A DNA stretch of 64,000 nucleotides from SXTU01 sp964496695 (GCA_964496695.1 CAZCBE010000015.1:1-64000); one strand, 5' to 3'. Shown: positions 1 through 9,083, counted from the first letter of the stretch. The notes: a model not told the origin generated them from the sequence alone. Numbers and translations are program-made.

Positions 1-201
1 CGGTTCAATCAAAGGCGTAAAAACCCAACAATCTGAGGTTCTGAAAGAGCCTCTTGGGATTTGGAGTTTCGCCCGCCCGCCCTGCTGAATAGGGTGAGGA
101 ACCCTTTTTCCCTGCCCAATTTCCTTCCTCCGGCTTGCCTCCGCAGGCGCAGAAGGCAACACTCGGATCGTATTTCAACTATCCGGTCAAAGCCGCACAC
201 T

Positions 202-2973
202 ATGAAGCGCCTTGTCTGCCTCGCCGCCCTCTGCTGGCTCGCTGTCAGCTCCCTCCGGGCCGCGCCCGCTCCGCCCCCCGCCCGTCTCGAACTGGAAACC
301 GGCGACCACATCTGCCTCATCGGCAACCAATTGGCCGAGCGGATGCAGCACGACAACCACTGGGAGACGCTCCTCCATCAGCGCTTCCCCAAGCTCAACC
401 TCGTCGTGCGCAACCTCGCGTTCCCGGCGGACGAGGTGGACATCAAGACCGAGCTGGTCATCGAGAACTCCAACTACTCTAAAGGCGACAAGGTCCTGCC
501 CGCCCGCCTACGCTCGCAGAACTTCGGTCCGCCGGACGAGCATCTGTCCTTCAGCAAGGCGACCGTGGTCATGGCCTTCTTCGGCTTCAATGAGTCCTTC
601 GCCGGTCCGGCGGGGCTGGCGAAGTTCAGGTTCGACCTTGCCACGTTCGTGGACCACACGCTGAAGCAGAACTACTCCGGCGGCGGTGCGCCCCGGCTCG
701 TGCTCGTCTCGCCCATCGCGCATGAGAACCTCGGCAATCCGAACCTCCCCGACGGCAAGACCAACAATATCCACCTCAAGCTCTACTCCGATGCGATGGC
801 CGAGGTGGCACGCGAGAAGGGCGTGCCCTTCGTCAATCTTTTCAACGCCACGACCAAGGCCTACCCCGGCTCTCCGTTCAAGCTCACGCATAACGGTGTC
901 CACCTGAACCCCGACGGCCACAAGGTCGTCGCCCGCCTGCTGGACGAGGGCCTCTTCGGCAAAAATGGCGCGCCCAAGGACTTCAATGCCGCGCTCCGCA
1001 CCGAGCTGAACGAGAAGAACTATCAATGGTTCATGCGCTACCGCGCGGTCAACGGCTACTACACCTATGGCAAACGTTCGCTCGTGAAGTTCTCCGACGG
1101 CGAGCAGAGCAACGCCCACGTGATGGAGCGCGAACGCGCCGTGCTGGATGTGATGGTGGCCAATCGCGACGCCCGTGTGTGGAAAGTCGCGCAGGGGCAG
1201 GCGGTCCCCGCGACGATTGATGACACAAATGTCCCGCCGTTCCTCGAAGTGAAGACGCACTTCGGGGCCGCGCGCGTGAACCGTGAGAAGGCCGCGAATC
1301 CGATCCTCAAGGGTGGCATGAGCAGCAAGTCCGGCGAAGCCGACGCCATCAACTACCTGCCGTCGAGCGAGGCCTTGAAGAAGTTCAAGCTCGCGCCCGG
1401 CTACGCGGTCAACTGCTTCGCCTCCGAGGAGCAGTTCCCCGAGATCGCCAACGCCGTGCAGATGTCCTTCGACTCCCGGGGCCGCCTCTGGGTCTGCACC
1501 ATGCCGAGCTATCCGCAGTATCAACCGCTCACCAACCGCCTCAACGGCCTGTCCCGGCCCGATGACAAGATCGTCATCCTCGAAGACACCGACAAGGACG
1601 GGAAGGCCGACAAATGCACGATCTTCGCGCGCGGCCTGCATGTGCCCACGGGCTTCGAGTTCTACAACGGCGGGGTGATCGTGGCGCAGCAGCCCGACCT
1701 CGTCTTCCTCAAGGACACCAACGGCGACGACAAGGCGGATTACCATGAGCGCCTGCTGGGCGGCTTCGACTCCGGCGACTCGCATCATTCCATCAACGCC
1801 TTCATGACCGGCCCCGGCGGCGACCTCTACTTCATGGAAGGCACGTTCTTCTACTCGCAGGTCGAGACGCCCTACGGCCCGGTGCGGAACCACAATGCCG
1901 GCGTCTATCGCTACGAGCCGCGCACGGCAAAGTTCGAGACCTTCATCAGCTACGGCTTCGCGAATCCGTGGGGCATCGCCTTTGATCGCTGGGGCCAGAT
2001 CTTCATCGCCGACGCCTCACCGGGACAGAACTTCTTCGCCACGGCGTTCTCCGGCCGCACGTTTTTCCCCGACAAGCACACCATGCCCATGCCGCAGTGG
2101 ATTCAGATGCGCGTGCGCCCGACCTCGGGCTGCGAATTCGTCTCCAGCCGGCACTTCCCCGACGAGGCGCAGGGCCGCTACCTGTTGAACAACGTCATCG
2201 GCGTGCAGGGCGTGCTCCAGCACTCGGTCGAGGAGAAGGACGCCGGCTTCGTCGGCACCGAGATCGAGCCGCTGCTCATGAGCGAGGACACGAACTTCCG
2301 CCCCGTGGACATGGAGTTCGGCCCGGACGGCGCGCTCTACATTGTGGACTGGCACGAGCCGCTCATCGGTCACCTGCAGTATTCCATCCGCGATCCGTTG
2401 CGTGACCAGACGCACGGCCGCATCTACCGCATCACCTATCCCGAGCGCCCGCTGCTCAAGCCCGTGCGGATCGCCGGGGCGAGCATCGAGTCCCTGCTCG
2501 CGCTGCTTCGGGAACCCGAGGCCCGCGTCCGCTACCGCGTGAAGAACGAGTTGAGTGCGCGCCCCGTGGACCAGGTCATCGCCGCGCTGGTGAAATGGAC
2601 CAAGGGCCTCAACCGCGCGGACCCGAACTACGAGCACCAGCGCCTCGAAGCCCTCTGGGTCCATCAGCTCATGAACGTGGCGAACGAGCCGCTGCTCAAC
2701 GAGATCCTCGCCTCCACCGAACCGCGCGCCCGGGCCGCCGCCGTCCGCGTCCACTGCTACTGGCGCGACCGCGTGAACAAGCCCCTCGACACGCTCGCCA
2801 AGCTGGTGAAAGACCCGCACCCGCGCGTCCGGCTCGAAGCCGTGCGCTCGCTGAGCTTCTTCAACACCAGCAAGGCCGCCGAGATCGCCCTCGAATCCGT
2901 CGAGCTGCCGCAGGACCAGTATCTCAAATACACCCTGGATGAAACCTTGCGCACGCTGGAGCGGTTCAAATGA
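202..2973 (+). CDS. Exported SGNH-like / PVC membrane-bound dehydrogenase-domain protein with HEAT-like tail
   Basis: Predicted 923-residue exported protein. A signal peptide (MKRLVCLAALCWLAVSSLRA) supports the ATG at 202 over an in-frame codon 141 bases upstream. Residues about 28-290 look like an SGNH/GDSL hydrolase fold: a GDHICLIGNQLAER block, FFGFNES and a GVHLNPDGH block near the end. The usual nucleophilic serine after GD is not present, so esterase activity is doubtful. Residues about 385-780 match the PVC 'membrane-bound dehydrogenase' family (TIGR02604-type beta-propeller; SFDSRGRLWVCTMPSYPQ, DTDKDGKADK). The C-terminus is helical and HEAT-like. Many relatives end in a cytochrome c domain, but no CxxCH is present here. 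The stop overlaps the next start (ATGA), so the two genes are probably co-translated. Probable role: secreted carbohydrate or alcohol oxidation; substrate unknown. Confidence 0.8.
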   Translation: MKRLVCLAALCWLAVSSLRAAPAPPPARLELETGDHICLIGNQLAERMQHDNHWETLLHQRFPKLNLVVRNLAFPADEVDIKTELVIENSNYSKGDKVLPARLRSQNFGPPDEHLSFSKATVVMAFFGFNESFAGPAGLAKFRFDLATFVDHTLKQNYSGGGAPRLVLVSPIAHENLGNPNLPDGKTNNIHLKLYSDAMAEVAREKGVPFVNLFNATTKAYPGSPFKLTHNGVHLNPDGHKVVARLLDEGLFGKNGAPKDFNAALRTELNEKNYQWFMRYRAVNGYYTYGKRSLVKFSDGEQSNAHVMERERAVLDVMVANRDARVWKVAQGQAVPATIDDTNVPPFLEVKTHFGAARVNREKAANPILKGGMSSKSGEADAINYLPSSEALKKFKLAPGYAVNCFASEEQFPEIANAVQMSFDSRGRLWVCTMPSYPQYQPLTNRLNGLSRPDDKIVILEDTDKDGKADKCTIFARGLHVPTGFEFYNGGVIVAQQPDLVFLKDTNGDDKADYHERLLGGFDSGDSHHSINAFMTGPGGDLYFMEGTFFYSQVETPYGPVRNHNAGVYRYEPRTAKFETFISYGFANPWGIAFDRWGQIFIADASPGQNFFATAFSGRTFFPDKHTMPMPQWIQMRVRPTSGCEFVSSRHFPDEAQGRYLLNNVIGVQGVLQHSVEEKDAGFVGTEIEPLLMSEDTNFRPVDMEFGPDGALYIVDWHEPLIGHLQYSIRDPLRDQTHGRIYRITYPERPLLKPVRIAGASIESLLALLREPEARVRYRVKNELSARPVDQVIAALVKWTKGLNRADPNYEHQRLEALWVHQLMNVANEPLLNEILASTEPRARAAAVRVHCYWRDRVNKPLDTLAKLVKDPHPRVRLEAVRSLSFFNTSKAAEIALESVELPQDQYLKYTLDETLRTLERFK

Positions 2974-3407
2974 GCCGTTTGTGCCATGCCCTCCCGGTGT
3001 GGCTGCTTGCTGTTGCAGCCTTCGTGTTTGGATGCGCAAGTCCTCACAATCCGGCGTCGGTTCCGGATCGCAATACCTCGGCAAAAGCAGATGGCGTTGA
3101 GTCTTCGGATTCTAAGATCACCACGCCTTACGACCAGAGGATTATCTCAGCCATCCAGGCTCGCTGGCATGATTTGGTTCGAAAGAAGAAAACTGTGCAA
3201 GGCAAGGTGGTCGTTGAGTTCGAATTGCTCAAGGACGGACGGGTGCGAGGTTTGAGGGCAGTCGAAACAACCGTTGACGGATGGCAGACCAAACTGTGCC
3301 TTCAAGCAATTGAGGATACATCCCCCTTTCCACGCTGGCCTCAATCGCTGGTCGAGCAGACCAAGTCAGACACTCGCAGCATCCGGCTCACGTTCCACTA
3401 TAACTGA
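2970..3407 (+). CDS. Small lipoprotein with TonB C-terminal-like domain
   Basis: Predicted 145-residue protein. Residues 1-22 form a lipoprotein signal ending in a lipobox-like FVFGC, with Cys22 as the lipid anchor. Residues about 55-143 follow the pattern of the TonB/TolA C-terminal domain: IISAIQARW, then GKVVVEFELLKDGRV, LQAIEDTSPFPRWP and a final strand RLTFHYN. There is no transmembrane helix or proline-rich linker as in true TonB, so it more likely resembles the 'energy transducer TonB-like' lipoproteins than a working TonB. It overlaps the preceding gene by four bases. Codon use is slightly less GC-biased than that of the neighbours. Confidence 0.65.
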   Translation: MSRLCHALPVWLLAVAAFVFGCASPHNPASVPDRNTSAKADGVESSDSKITTPYDQRIISAIQARWHDLVRKKKTVQGKVVVEFELLKDGRVRGLRAVETTVDGWQTKLCLQAIEDTSPFPRWPQSLVEQTKSDTRSIRLTFHYN

Positions 3408-4222
3408 CAGGCAGGTCTGGGCCGTTGGAAATCTGGATCAAAAACAGAACCGCCCACCGCGAAGCCAAATGGCACTCGCAGCGGGCGGCAGAAGAAAAGC
3501 CCCACCATTGCCGTGTGCGACCCGTTCCTGTTGAACTGCTTGAGAAACAGGTGGGGCCGAATCAGCGGGTTCTGCCTTCCAGTGAAGGCCTGACATCCGC
3601 CGTTGAAGGTAAGGCCCCGATGATTGTTAACTTACGGTTCAAGGACTTGGATCACGAATCACGAACAGGGCAGGGCAAATTCTGAAATCTGTTTTTGAAA
3701 GAACCGGTGTCCGTCGTTTTCACCGCCGTCACCGTCGTTGAGTGAAGTATCGTCCACGACAAGAATCCCTCAAGGCTTTTAGTTTTTTGCAGGGAGATTT
3801 TTTGTGGCAAAAACAGCGCAACTGGCAAAGTTAATGCCTCACCGACCACAGCATGAAACCTGCCTCCCGCCCCTGTCCTGTCATCGGGGAAATCATGGGC
3901 AGCAGAGTGGGGTCAAAAGAGAGTCGGGGTTTTTCTGATCCCATCTTTCTGACCCGCTCCTCCAGTTTCCGCGATCAAGCCTCCCGGCTTGCGGAGCGCG
4001 GGCGTCCTCGCCCGCTTTGCGCGTGCCGGCACCGTGCGGGTGCGAACCTGCTTGATTGCACCGGGCCCGCAATGAGCGGAGTTGACACTGCCCCCCGGGG
4101 CGCGGCCCGCTGGCAGCAGGGAAATAGGAATGCGCGGAGCATGTTTAGCAAGGTTGCCGCTGCGGCCCGGAGGGCCGTGCCCGCAATGCACCCCGGTGGA
4201 TCACATGCCAGGCGTGGAAGCT

Positions 4223-4284
4223 CACAGAATCATGGCGCACAAAATCATCCCGCCCCCCATGATTCTGTGCTCCATGATTTTGTG
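4223..4284. repeat. Inverted repeat built from a CACARAATCATGG word
   Basis: The left arm (4223-4248) and right arm (4259-4284) are 26-base near-perfect inverted copies around a 10-base GC-only loop. Each arm contains two degenerate copies of a word resembling CACAGAATCATGG / CACAAAATCAT. It lies in non-coding DNA. Confidence 0.8.
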
Positions 4285-4315
4285 GACCTCCCGGAATGCA
4301 GGGCCGCGCCGCGCT

Positions 4316-4648
4316 TCTCCCTCTCCCTTCATCGGATGAGGGGAGAGGGCCGGGGTGAGGGGTGTTCCTGTGCCCTAGGGCGCAGCTCAGTTTCTTGCCA
4401 TCTCATTGGCACCGGGCTTGAGCCCGGTGGCCGTTGGCCAGGCCGGAGCCAAGCTGTTTCAACAGCTTGGCCATGCGGCTGCAGACATCGGGCACGGCCA
4501 CGAACTCGTTAGCCTCCGACTCCCTCTCCCTTTGCGGAGCAAGGGGAGAGGGTTGGGGTGAGGGGTTGCGTGCGTGGGCGAGGGTGGCCGCACCCCTCAT
4601 CCGGCCTCCGGCCACCTTCTCCCCTCGCTCCGCGAAGGGAGAAGGCTC
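4316..4648. repeat. Cluster of three CTCTCCC...GGGAGAGG palindromic repeats
   Basis: Copies at about 4316-4365, 4521-4566 and 4591-4648. Each has arms CCTCTCCC and GGGGAGAGG (or CTTCTCCCC / AGGGAGAAGG) around a variable 10-12 base centre that is itself self-complementary (e.g. TTTGCGGAGCAA, TCGCTCCGCGA). The first two are followed by GGGGTGAGGGG. A fourth copy is at 53070-53117. Similar repeats occur widely in bacterial genomes. Confidence 0.8.
4402..4470. repeat. Composite palindromic repeat, CTCATTGGCACC family, copy 1
   Basis: CTCATTGGCACC leads into a hairpin ACCGGGCTTGAGCCCGGT (4402-4429), followed by a second hairpin CCAAGCTGTTTCAACAGC (4449-4470). The order and loop sequences match copies at 16554-16622 and 22543-22689, but the stems differ by paired changes. 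Confidence 0.8.
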
Positions 4649-4753
4649 CACAAGTGGCACCCCGGAGTGCAAGAAAGTGAGGTGCGCCCTGTGCCTGCCT
4701 GCCCGCGCAATCCCGTTGCCGAATGTCCCCGCCCCTTCCACAGTCTTAGCCCC

Positions 4754-6109
4754 ATGACGCGCTGCTCCCGCCCCCTCCACGCCGGCCTGCGACTCCTGCT
4801 CGCCGGCTTCTGCGCGGGCGCGCTCCCCTGCCCCGCCGCCACCGGCGACGTGAGTTTCATCAAGGACATCGCGCCCATCCTCGCCAAGAAGTGCGTCACC
4901 TGCCACGGGCCGGAGAAGGCCAAGGGCAACTACCAGCTCCACAACTTCGAGGCGCTGATGAAGCCCGGCGCGAGCAAGACCGCCGCCGTCGCTCCCGGCC
5001 AGCCCGCGAAGAGCGAGTTCTACCGCCTGCTCGTCACCACCGACGCTGATGACCGCATGCCGCAAAAGGACGACCCGCTGCCCAAGGCGCAGATCACGCT
5101 CATCGAGCGATGGATTCAGCAGGGCGCGAAGTTCGACGGCTCCGACACCAAGGCCCAGCTCGCCTCCCTCATCCCGCGCGTGCCGCATCCGAGCCCGCCC
5201 GCGAGCTACGCGCAGCCCGTGCCCATCGCCGCGCTCGCCTTCAGCCCGGACGGCAAGCAACTCGCCGCCAGCGGCTACCACGAGGTCACGCTCTGGAACC
5301 CCGCCACCGGCAAACTCCTCGGCCGGGTGAAGAACCTTCCCCAGCGCATCCAGGCGCTCACGTGGCATCCGCAAGGGCAATGGCTCGCCGTCGGGGGCGG
5401 CTCGCCCGGCCAGTCCGGCGAAGTCACGCTCGTGGATGTGGCCAAGGGCGAAGTGGCCAAGGTCTTCGGCACCACCATTGACACCGTGATGACGCTGGCT
5501 TTCGACCAGGACGGCTCCCGCCTCGCTGCCGGTGGCGCGGACAACGCCATCCGCATCTTCTCCGTGCCCGAGGGCAAAGAACTTCGTCTCCTCCAGCAGC
5601 ACGCGGACTGGGTGCTCGGGCTCGCCTTCAGCCCGGACGGCAAGCACCTCGCCAGCGCCAGCCGCGACCGCACCGCGCGCGTCTTCAACCTCGCCACCGG
5701 CGAGATCGAGGCCAGCTACATGGGGCACGAAGCCCCCGTCTCCGGCGTCGCCTTCACCGAGGATGGCAAGACCGTCTATTCCTGCGGGCGCGACAAGGAC
5801 GTCCACTACTGGGCCGCGAAGGATGCGAAGAAGGGCGGCAAAATCTCCGGCGCGGAAGGCGAGCTGTTCCGTGTGCTGCTGGCGGGAGACCAAGTCTTCA
5901 GTTGCGGCGCGGACGCGCAGGTGCGCCAGCACAAGCTGGACGACCGTTCCCTCGTCCGCGCCCTCACCGGCCACGGCGACCGTGTCTATGCCCTCGCCGC
6001 GCACGCGCCCGGCAAGTGGCTGGCCAGCGGCGCGCACAACGGCGAGGTGCGCGTGTGGAACTGGGAGGACGGGAAGACAGTGGCGAGCTTCGTTGCTGTG
6101 CCGAGGTGA
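4754..6109 (+). CDS. Exported planctomycete-type cytochrome c / WD40-repeat protein
   Basis: Predicted 451-residue protein. The ATG at 4754 gives a signal peptide (residues 1-29); the longer open frame would read through repeat DNA. Residues about 32-130 form a planctomycete cytochrome c domain (PSCyt1 type): FIKDIAPILAKKCVTCHGPE with the haem site Cys47-x-x-Cys50-His51, then RMPQKDDPLP and WIQQGAKFDG. Residues 150-450 carry about seven WD40 blades (for example LAFSPDGKQLAASGYHEVTLW and LASASRDRTARVFN). Probably periplasmic or surface-exposed, combining a c-type haem with a protein-binding propeller. Genes of this kind are common beside DUF1549/DUF1553 genes in PVC bacteria. No operon partner overlaps it. 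Confidence 0.85.
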   Translation: MTRCSRPLHAGLRLLLAGFCAGALPCPAATGDVSFIKDIAPILAKKCVTCHGPEKAKGNYQLHNFEALMKPGASKTAAVAPGQPAKSEFYRLLVTTDADDRMPQKDDPLPKAQITLIERWIQQGAKFDGSDTKAQLASLIPRVPHPSPPASYAQPVPIAALAFSPDGKQLAASGYHEVTLWNPATGKLLGRVKNLPQRIQALTWHPQGQWLAVGGGSPGQSGEVTLVDVAKGEVAKVFGTTIDTVMTLAFDQDGSRLAAGGADNAIRIFSVPEGKELRLLQQHADWVLGLAFSPDGKHLASASRDRTARVFNLATGEIEASYMGHEAPVSGVAFTEDGKTVYSCGRDKDVHYWAAKDAKKGGKISGAEGELFRVLLAGDQVFSCGADAQVRQHKLDDRSLVRALTGHGDRVYALAAHAPGKWLASGAHNGEVRVWNWEDGKTVASFVAVPR

Positions 6110-6128
6110 ATGTCAGCGTTGGGCTCGC

Positions 6129-6178
6129 GACTCCGAGTTTGCATTTCCCGTCCGCCGAGAGAGACTGCGCCCATGTCC
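6129..6178 (+). repeat. Direct repeat leader, copy 1
   Basis: A 50-base segment running into the start codon at 6173. It matches 6860-6909 at 43 of 50 positions, including an identical first 19 bases (starting GACTCCGAGTTTGC) and an identical last 11 bases (TGCGCCCATG and flank). Confidence 0.8.
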
Positions 6179-6820
6179 CCCGCTGCTGAAACGAGCGCAA
6201 CCAAGCCTTCGCCCAAGCAACGCAGGCGATGGGTTCGGTGGCTCTTGGGCTTGTTTGTTTGCGGAGTCGTTCTGTCAGTGGTCTTCGGACCGCTTGCCTT
6301 GGATTACTACCTTGCCTACTCGCATGTCCGAGGGGACCGCGCCAAAGAGTTGGTAGATTCCTTCGCACGTTTTCCTGAGCTTCGAGCCGCGATAGGCGGG
6401 AGCGAAACGCTCAAGCTCTACGAAGGCCTTCCGCACCAGACTTGGGAACCTGAAGGATTGAAGAAAGAACTCGCAGGGAAGCCAGTTGTCACGCTCGGCG
6501 GATACCCCTTCTACGAAGAGCCGCTTGAAGCGAGCCCGGCCGATGCCAAGCGACTGAGAAGCATCAGCCGCTCATGGTGGTCGTTTGTCCCATTCCGAGG
6601 GTTCAAAGCGTGTGGTGGCTACCATCCCGACTGGTGCATGGCTTGGAGTGATGGGCAAAACACCTATCTGGTTCAGATTTGTTTCGGCTGCCATGAGATG
6701 AAGGCCTTCCTTGATGGCAAGCAACTCCACGGCGACATCCGTCCTGGAGCTTTTTCCGAACTGGAGACCACGCTGGCCCACTACCAGAAGAACCGCCCGA
6801 AGCGTGGCTCCGCGCCTTGA
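6173..6820 (+). CDS. Membrane-anchored protein of unknown function with a CFGCH motif
   Basis: Predicted 215-residue protein. The start at 6173 was chosen because it lies in the duplicated leader at the same place as the start of the next gene. A basic stretch (PKQRRRW) precedes one transmembrane helix at residues about 21-41; the remainder should be outside the cytoplasm. A conserved-looking block at residues 147-200 contains CGGYHPDWC, then CFGCHE (Cys170, Cys173, His174) and a final helix. CFGCH fits a haem c site by spelling, but unnamed families with a CFxCx(E) block exist where this is not haem, so I do not call it a cytochrome. It is flanked by a 50-base direct repeat and has lower GC than the genes around it, suggesting a later insertion. 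Confidence 0.6.
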   Translation: MSPAAETSATKPSPKQRRRWVRWLLGLFVCGVVLSVVFGPLALDYYLAYSHVRGDRAKELVDSFARFPELRAAIGGSETLKLYEGLPHQTWEPEGLKKELAGKPVVTLGGYPFYEEPLEASPADAKRLRSISRSWWSFVPFRGFKACGGYHPDWCMAWSDGQNTYLVQICFGCHEMKAFLDGKQLHGDIRPGAFSELETTLAHYQKNRPKRGSAP

Positions 6821-6859
6821 TTGGTTGGGATTCGGTAGAGTGGAATCCCGGCACCATCT

Positions 6860-6909
6860 GACTCCGAGTTTGCATTTCTCCTCCTCCGCGAAACAATGCG
6901 CCCATGTCC
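6860..6909 (+). repeat. Direct repeat leader, copy 2
   Basis: Second copy of the 50-base leader at 6129-6178. It overlaps the start codon at 6904 of the gluconolactonase-like gene in the same register as copy 1 overlaps its own start. Confidence 0.8.
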
Positions 6910-7935
6910 TCTGCCACTGACTTGAGCCGCCGCGCCTTCCTCGGTTCCGCCATCGCCACCTCTGCCACGCTCGCCTCCGCCGCCACGCCGCGCGATTGGA
7001 CGGGCGTGAACCCCACCCGCTATCCCGATCCCGACATCGTCTCGCTCGACAAGCGCTTCAAGGCCAAGCTCGGCAACACGCCCATCCAGCGCCTCTACCA
7101 CAACCCCACCATGCTCTGGGCCGAGGGGTGCGCGTGGAACGGCGGCGGCCGCTACCTCGTCTGGAGCGACATCCCGAACAACCGTCAGTTCCGCTGGCTC
7201 GAGGAGGACGGCCACGTGAGCACCTTCCGCTCGCCCGCCGGCAACAGCAACGGCAACACCTTCGACTTCGAGGGCCGCCAGCTTGCCTGCGAGCACGGCA
7301 ACCGTCGTGTGGTCCGCTACGAGCACAACGGCTCCGTGACCGTCATCGCCGACACGTTCAACGGCAAGCGCCTCAACGCGCCCAACGACATCGTGGTCCA
7401 CCCCGACGGCGGCATCTGGTTCACCGACCCCGGCTACGGCAGCATGATGAACTACGAGGGCAACAAGGGGCCGCTCGAAATCAAGGAGGCCGTCTATCGC
7501 GTGGACCCAAAGACCCGCCAGCTCGCCATGGTCAGCGATGAACTCGGCAAGCCCAACGGCCTCTGCTTCTCGCCCGACTACAAGAAGCTCTACATCGCGC
7601 ACAGCAATGTCTATGCGTGGGACGTGGTGGACGGCGTGAAGCTCAGCGGCAAGCGCACGCTCTGCACCATGGCCATGGGCGACAAGAAAGGCGGAGCCGA
7701 CGGCATCCGCTGCGACGTGGACGGCAACATCTGGGCCGGCGCGGGCTGGGCCGGCGACGGCTTCGACGGTGCGCACTGCTTCACTCCCGAAGGCGAGCGC
7801 ATCGGCATGATCCTGCTGCCCGAGATCTGCGCCAACCTCTGCTTCGGCGGCACCAAGCGGAACCGCCTCTTCATGTGCGGAAGTTCCAGCCTTTACGCCG
7901 TCTATGTCGAGACACAGGGGGCGCACATTTGTTGA
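6904..7935 (+). CDS. Exported SMP-30/gluconolactonase-like protein
   Basis: Predicted 343-residue protein with a twin-arginine signal (SRRAFLGSAI, Arg9-Arg10) and an AxA-type cleavage site near residue 27, so it is probably exported folded. The rest is a six-bladed SMP-30/gluconolactonase propeller. Features seen include AEGCAWNGGGRYLVWSDIPN (metal Glu of the first blade), NTFDFEGRQLACEHGNRRV, LNAPNDIVVHPDGGIWFTDP (Asn and Asp ligands) and ADGIRCDVDGNIWAG. The family hydrolyses sugar lactones using a divalent metal; the substrate here cannot be told. It fits with the sugar-oxidising proteins upstream, although nothing proves a shared pathway. Confidence 0.85.
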   Translation: MSSATDLSRRAFLGSAIATSATLASAATPRDWTGVNPTRYPDPDIVSLDKRFKAKLGNTPIQRLYHNPTMLWAEGCAWNGGGRYLVWSDIPNNRQFRWLEEDGHVSTFRSPAGNSNGNTFDFEGRQLACEHGNRRVVRYEHNGSVTVIADTFNGKRLNAPNDIVVHPDGGIWFTDPGYGSMMNYEGNKGPLEIKEAVYRVDPKTRQLAMVSDELGKPNGLCFSPDYKKLYIAHSNVYAWDVVDGVKLSGKRTLCTMAMGDKKGGADGIRCDVDGNIWAGAGWAGDGFDGAHCFTPEGERIGMILLPEICANLCFGGTKRNRLFMCGSSSLYAVYVETQGAHIC

Positions 7936-8044
7936 GGGGAGAAACCCGTGCTGCGTATTGCGTGTTCGTGTTTGCCGGGAACGCCCCCGGACTTTCCTCA
8001 CGCAACTCGGAACACGCTGTCTTTCCTGTGACTGAGTTCCCCGC

Positions 8045-8599
8045 GTGAACGCTCCCCTGCCCTCCGCCCTCTGCCTCCACTGCGGCATGTGCTGTGATGG
8101 CACCCTATTCCGCGACGTGGAACTCCAGCCTGGCGATGACGTGGCAAAACTCCGCGCCCTCGGCCTGCCCCTCCGTAGCCGCCGACGTGAGGAGGCGGAC
8201 CACTGGACCTTTCCCCAACCCTGCACCGCCCTCTGCTCCGACCTCCGCTGTCGTGTCTATGCGGACCGTCCATCGCGCTGCCGCGAGTTTGAGTGCGCCC
8301 TCTTCAAAGCCGTCGCCGCCGGCACCATGGCCGCTCCCGCCGCGCTGAAAACCATCCGCCAGACCCGCCAGCAGGCCGACAAGGTGCGCCAGCTCCTGCT
8401 CGAACTCGGCGACACCGGCGAACGTCTCTCCCTCAGCCGTCGCTTCCAACGCGTGAAGCGCCACTTCGATCGCGGCGAACTCCCCGACCACCTCGATCCC
8501 GAAACCGCCTACGACCGCTTCGCCGATCTCAGCCTCGCGGTGCATGAGCTGGACATGAAACTCCGCACGAAGTTTTACCCAGACCCAAGCGACGGCTGA
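8045..8599 (+). CDS. YkgJ-family cysteine-cluster protein
   Basis: Predicted 184-residue cytoplasmic protein starting with GTG. The N-terminus carries the YkgJ (CxxCxxCC) metal-binding cluster: CLHCGMCC at residues 10-17, followed by QPCTALCSDLRC and RPSRCREFEC. The family is thought to chelate zinc or iron; the cellular role is not established. The C-terminal 80 residues are helical and charged. Bases 8176-8200, encoding SRRREEAD, match a palindromic element found elsewhere in the window (61261-61287, inside another gene), so a short repeat-derived insertion between the first and second cysteine groups is likely. Confidence 0.75.
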   Translation: MNAPLPSALCLHCGMCCDGTLFRDVELQPGDDVAKLRALGLPLRSRRREEADHWTFPQPCTALCSDLRCRVYADRPSRCREFECALFKAVAAGTMAAPAALKTIRQTRQQADKVRQLLLELGDTGERLSLSRRFQRVKRHFDRGELPDHLDPETAYDRFADLSLAVHELDMKLRTKFYPDPSDG

Positions 8600-8820
8600 G
8601 CCCCGCAAGGCGCGCCGCATTCACGCCGCCAGCGCCCTGGATCAGAAGGATACATTCAGCTCGAATTCCGAAACAGAGAGCACTGGAACGCGCCGCCAGC
8701 GAGCCGGGCGCGGCTTTACGACGCAGCAGGCTACCATGGGAATAGTGCGCTCGAACCACCCCTGGCGTGCTCCCGTTTCTGCGGCCTAAAGGCCGCGCTC
8801 CTGCGCATTGGCATCCGGCC

Positions 8821-8866
8821 ACTTCGGAGTTCGGGTTCAGTGATTCTTCAACCCGAACTCCGAAGT
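8821..8866. repeat. Hairpin with 17-base perfect arms
   Basis: The arms at 8821-8837 (ACTTCGGAGTTCGGGTT) and 8850-8866 are exact inverse complements with a 12-base loop. The arm recurs in direct orientation near 9051-9066, bracketing the GGCTGGTAGCC hairpins. Confidence 0.85.
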
Positions 8867-9083
8867 CGGAATGGGTAGCACAGGCTACCAGCCTGTGCCG
8901 TCCGGCCACTGGCCGGACGGAACGGCGGGACGGCCACCTTTAACTTGATGCTCCAAACCAGTTTGCCCGTCGTCGGCATTCCGAGCGGCTGGTAGCCGCT
9001 CGGCACAGGCTGGTAGCCTGTGCCACCCATCGAATTCGTGACCCGCTGCTTCGGAGTTCGGGTTCAACGCGGTGTTACGACGA

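Larger units (their letters stand above)
3408..4753. other. Long intergenic region rich in palindromic repeats
   Basis: I see no convincing gene in these 1.35 kb; the open frames lack coding character. It holds an AT-richer stretch (3690-3840), a facing pair related to GGGTCA-AAAGA (about 3905-3960), a GCGTCCTCGC stem-loop (3998-4015), a worded inverted repeat (4223-4284), three CTCTCCC-type repeats (4316-4648) and a copy of the CTCATTGGCACC composite (4402-4470). Confidence 0.7.

Noticed and set aside
3853..4512. Possible 219-codon gene in the repeat-rich gap
   Set aside because: Most of the frame is palindromic repeat DNA; no domain, and codon use does not match the neighbours.
4316..4648. 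CRISPR-like array
   Set aside because: The repeats are unevenly spaced, differ in sequence and are each self-complementary; there are no uniform spacers and no cas genes.
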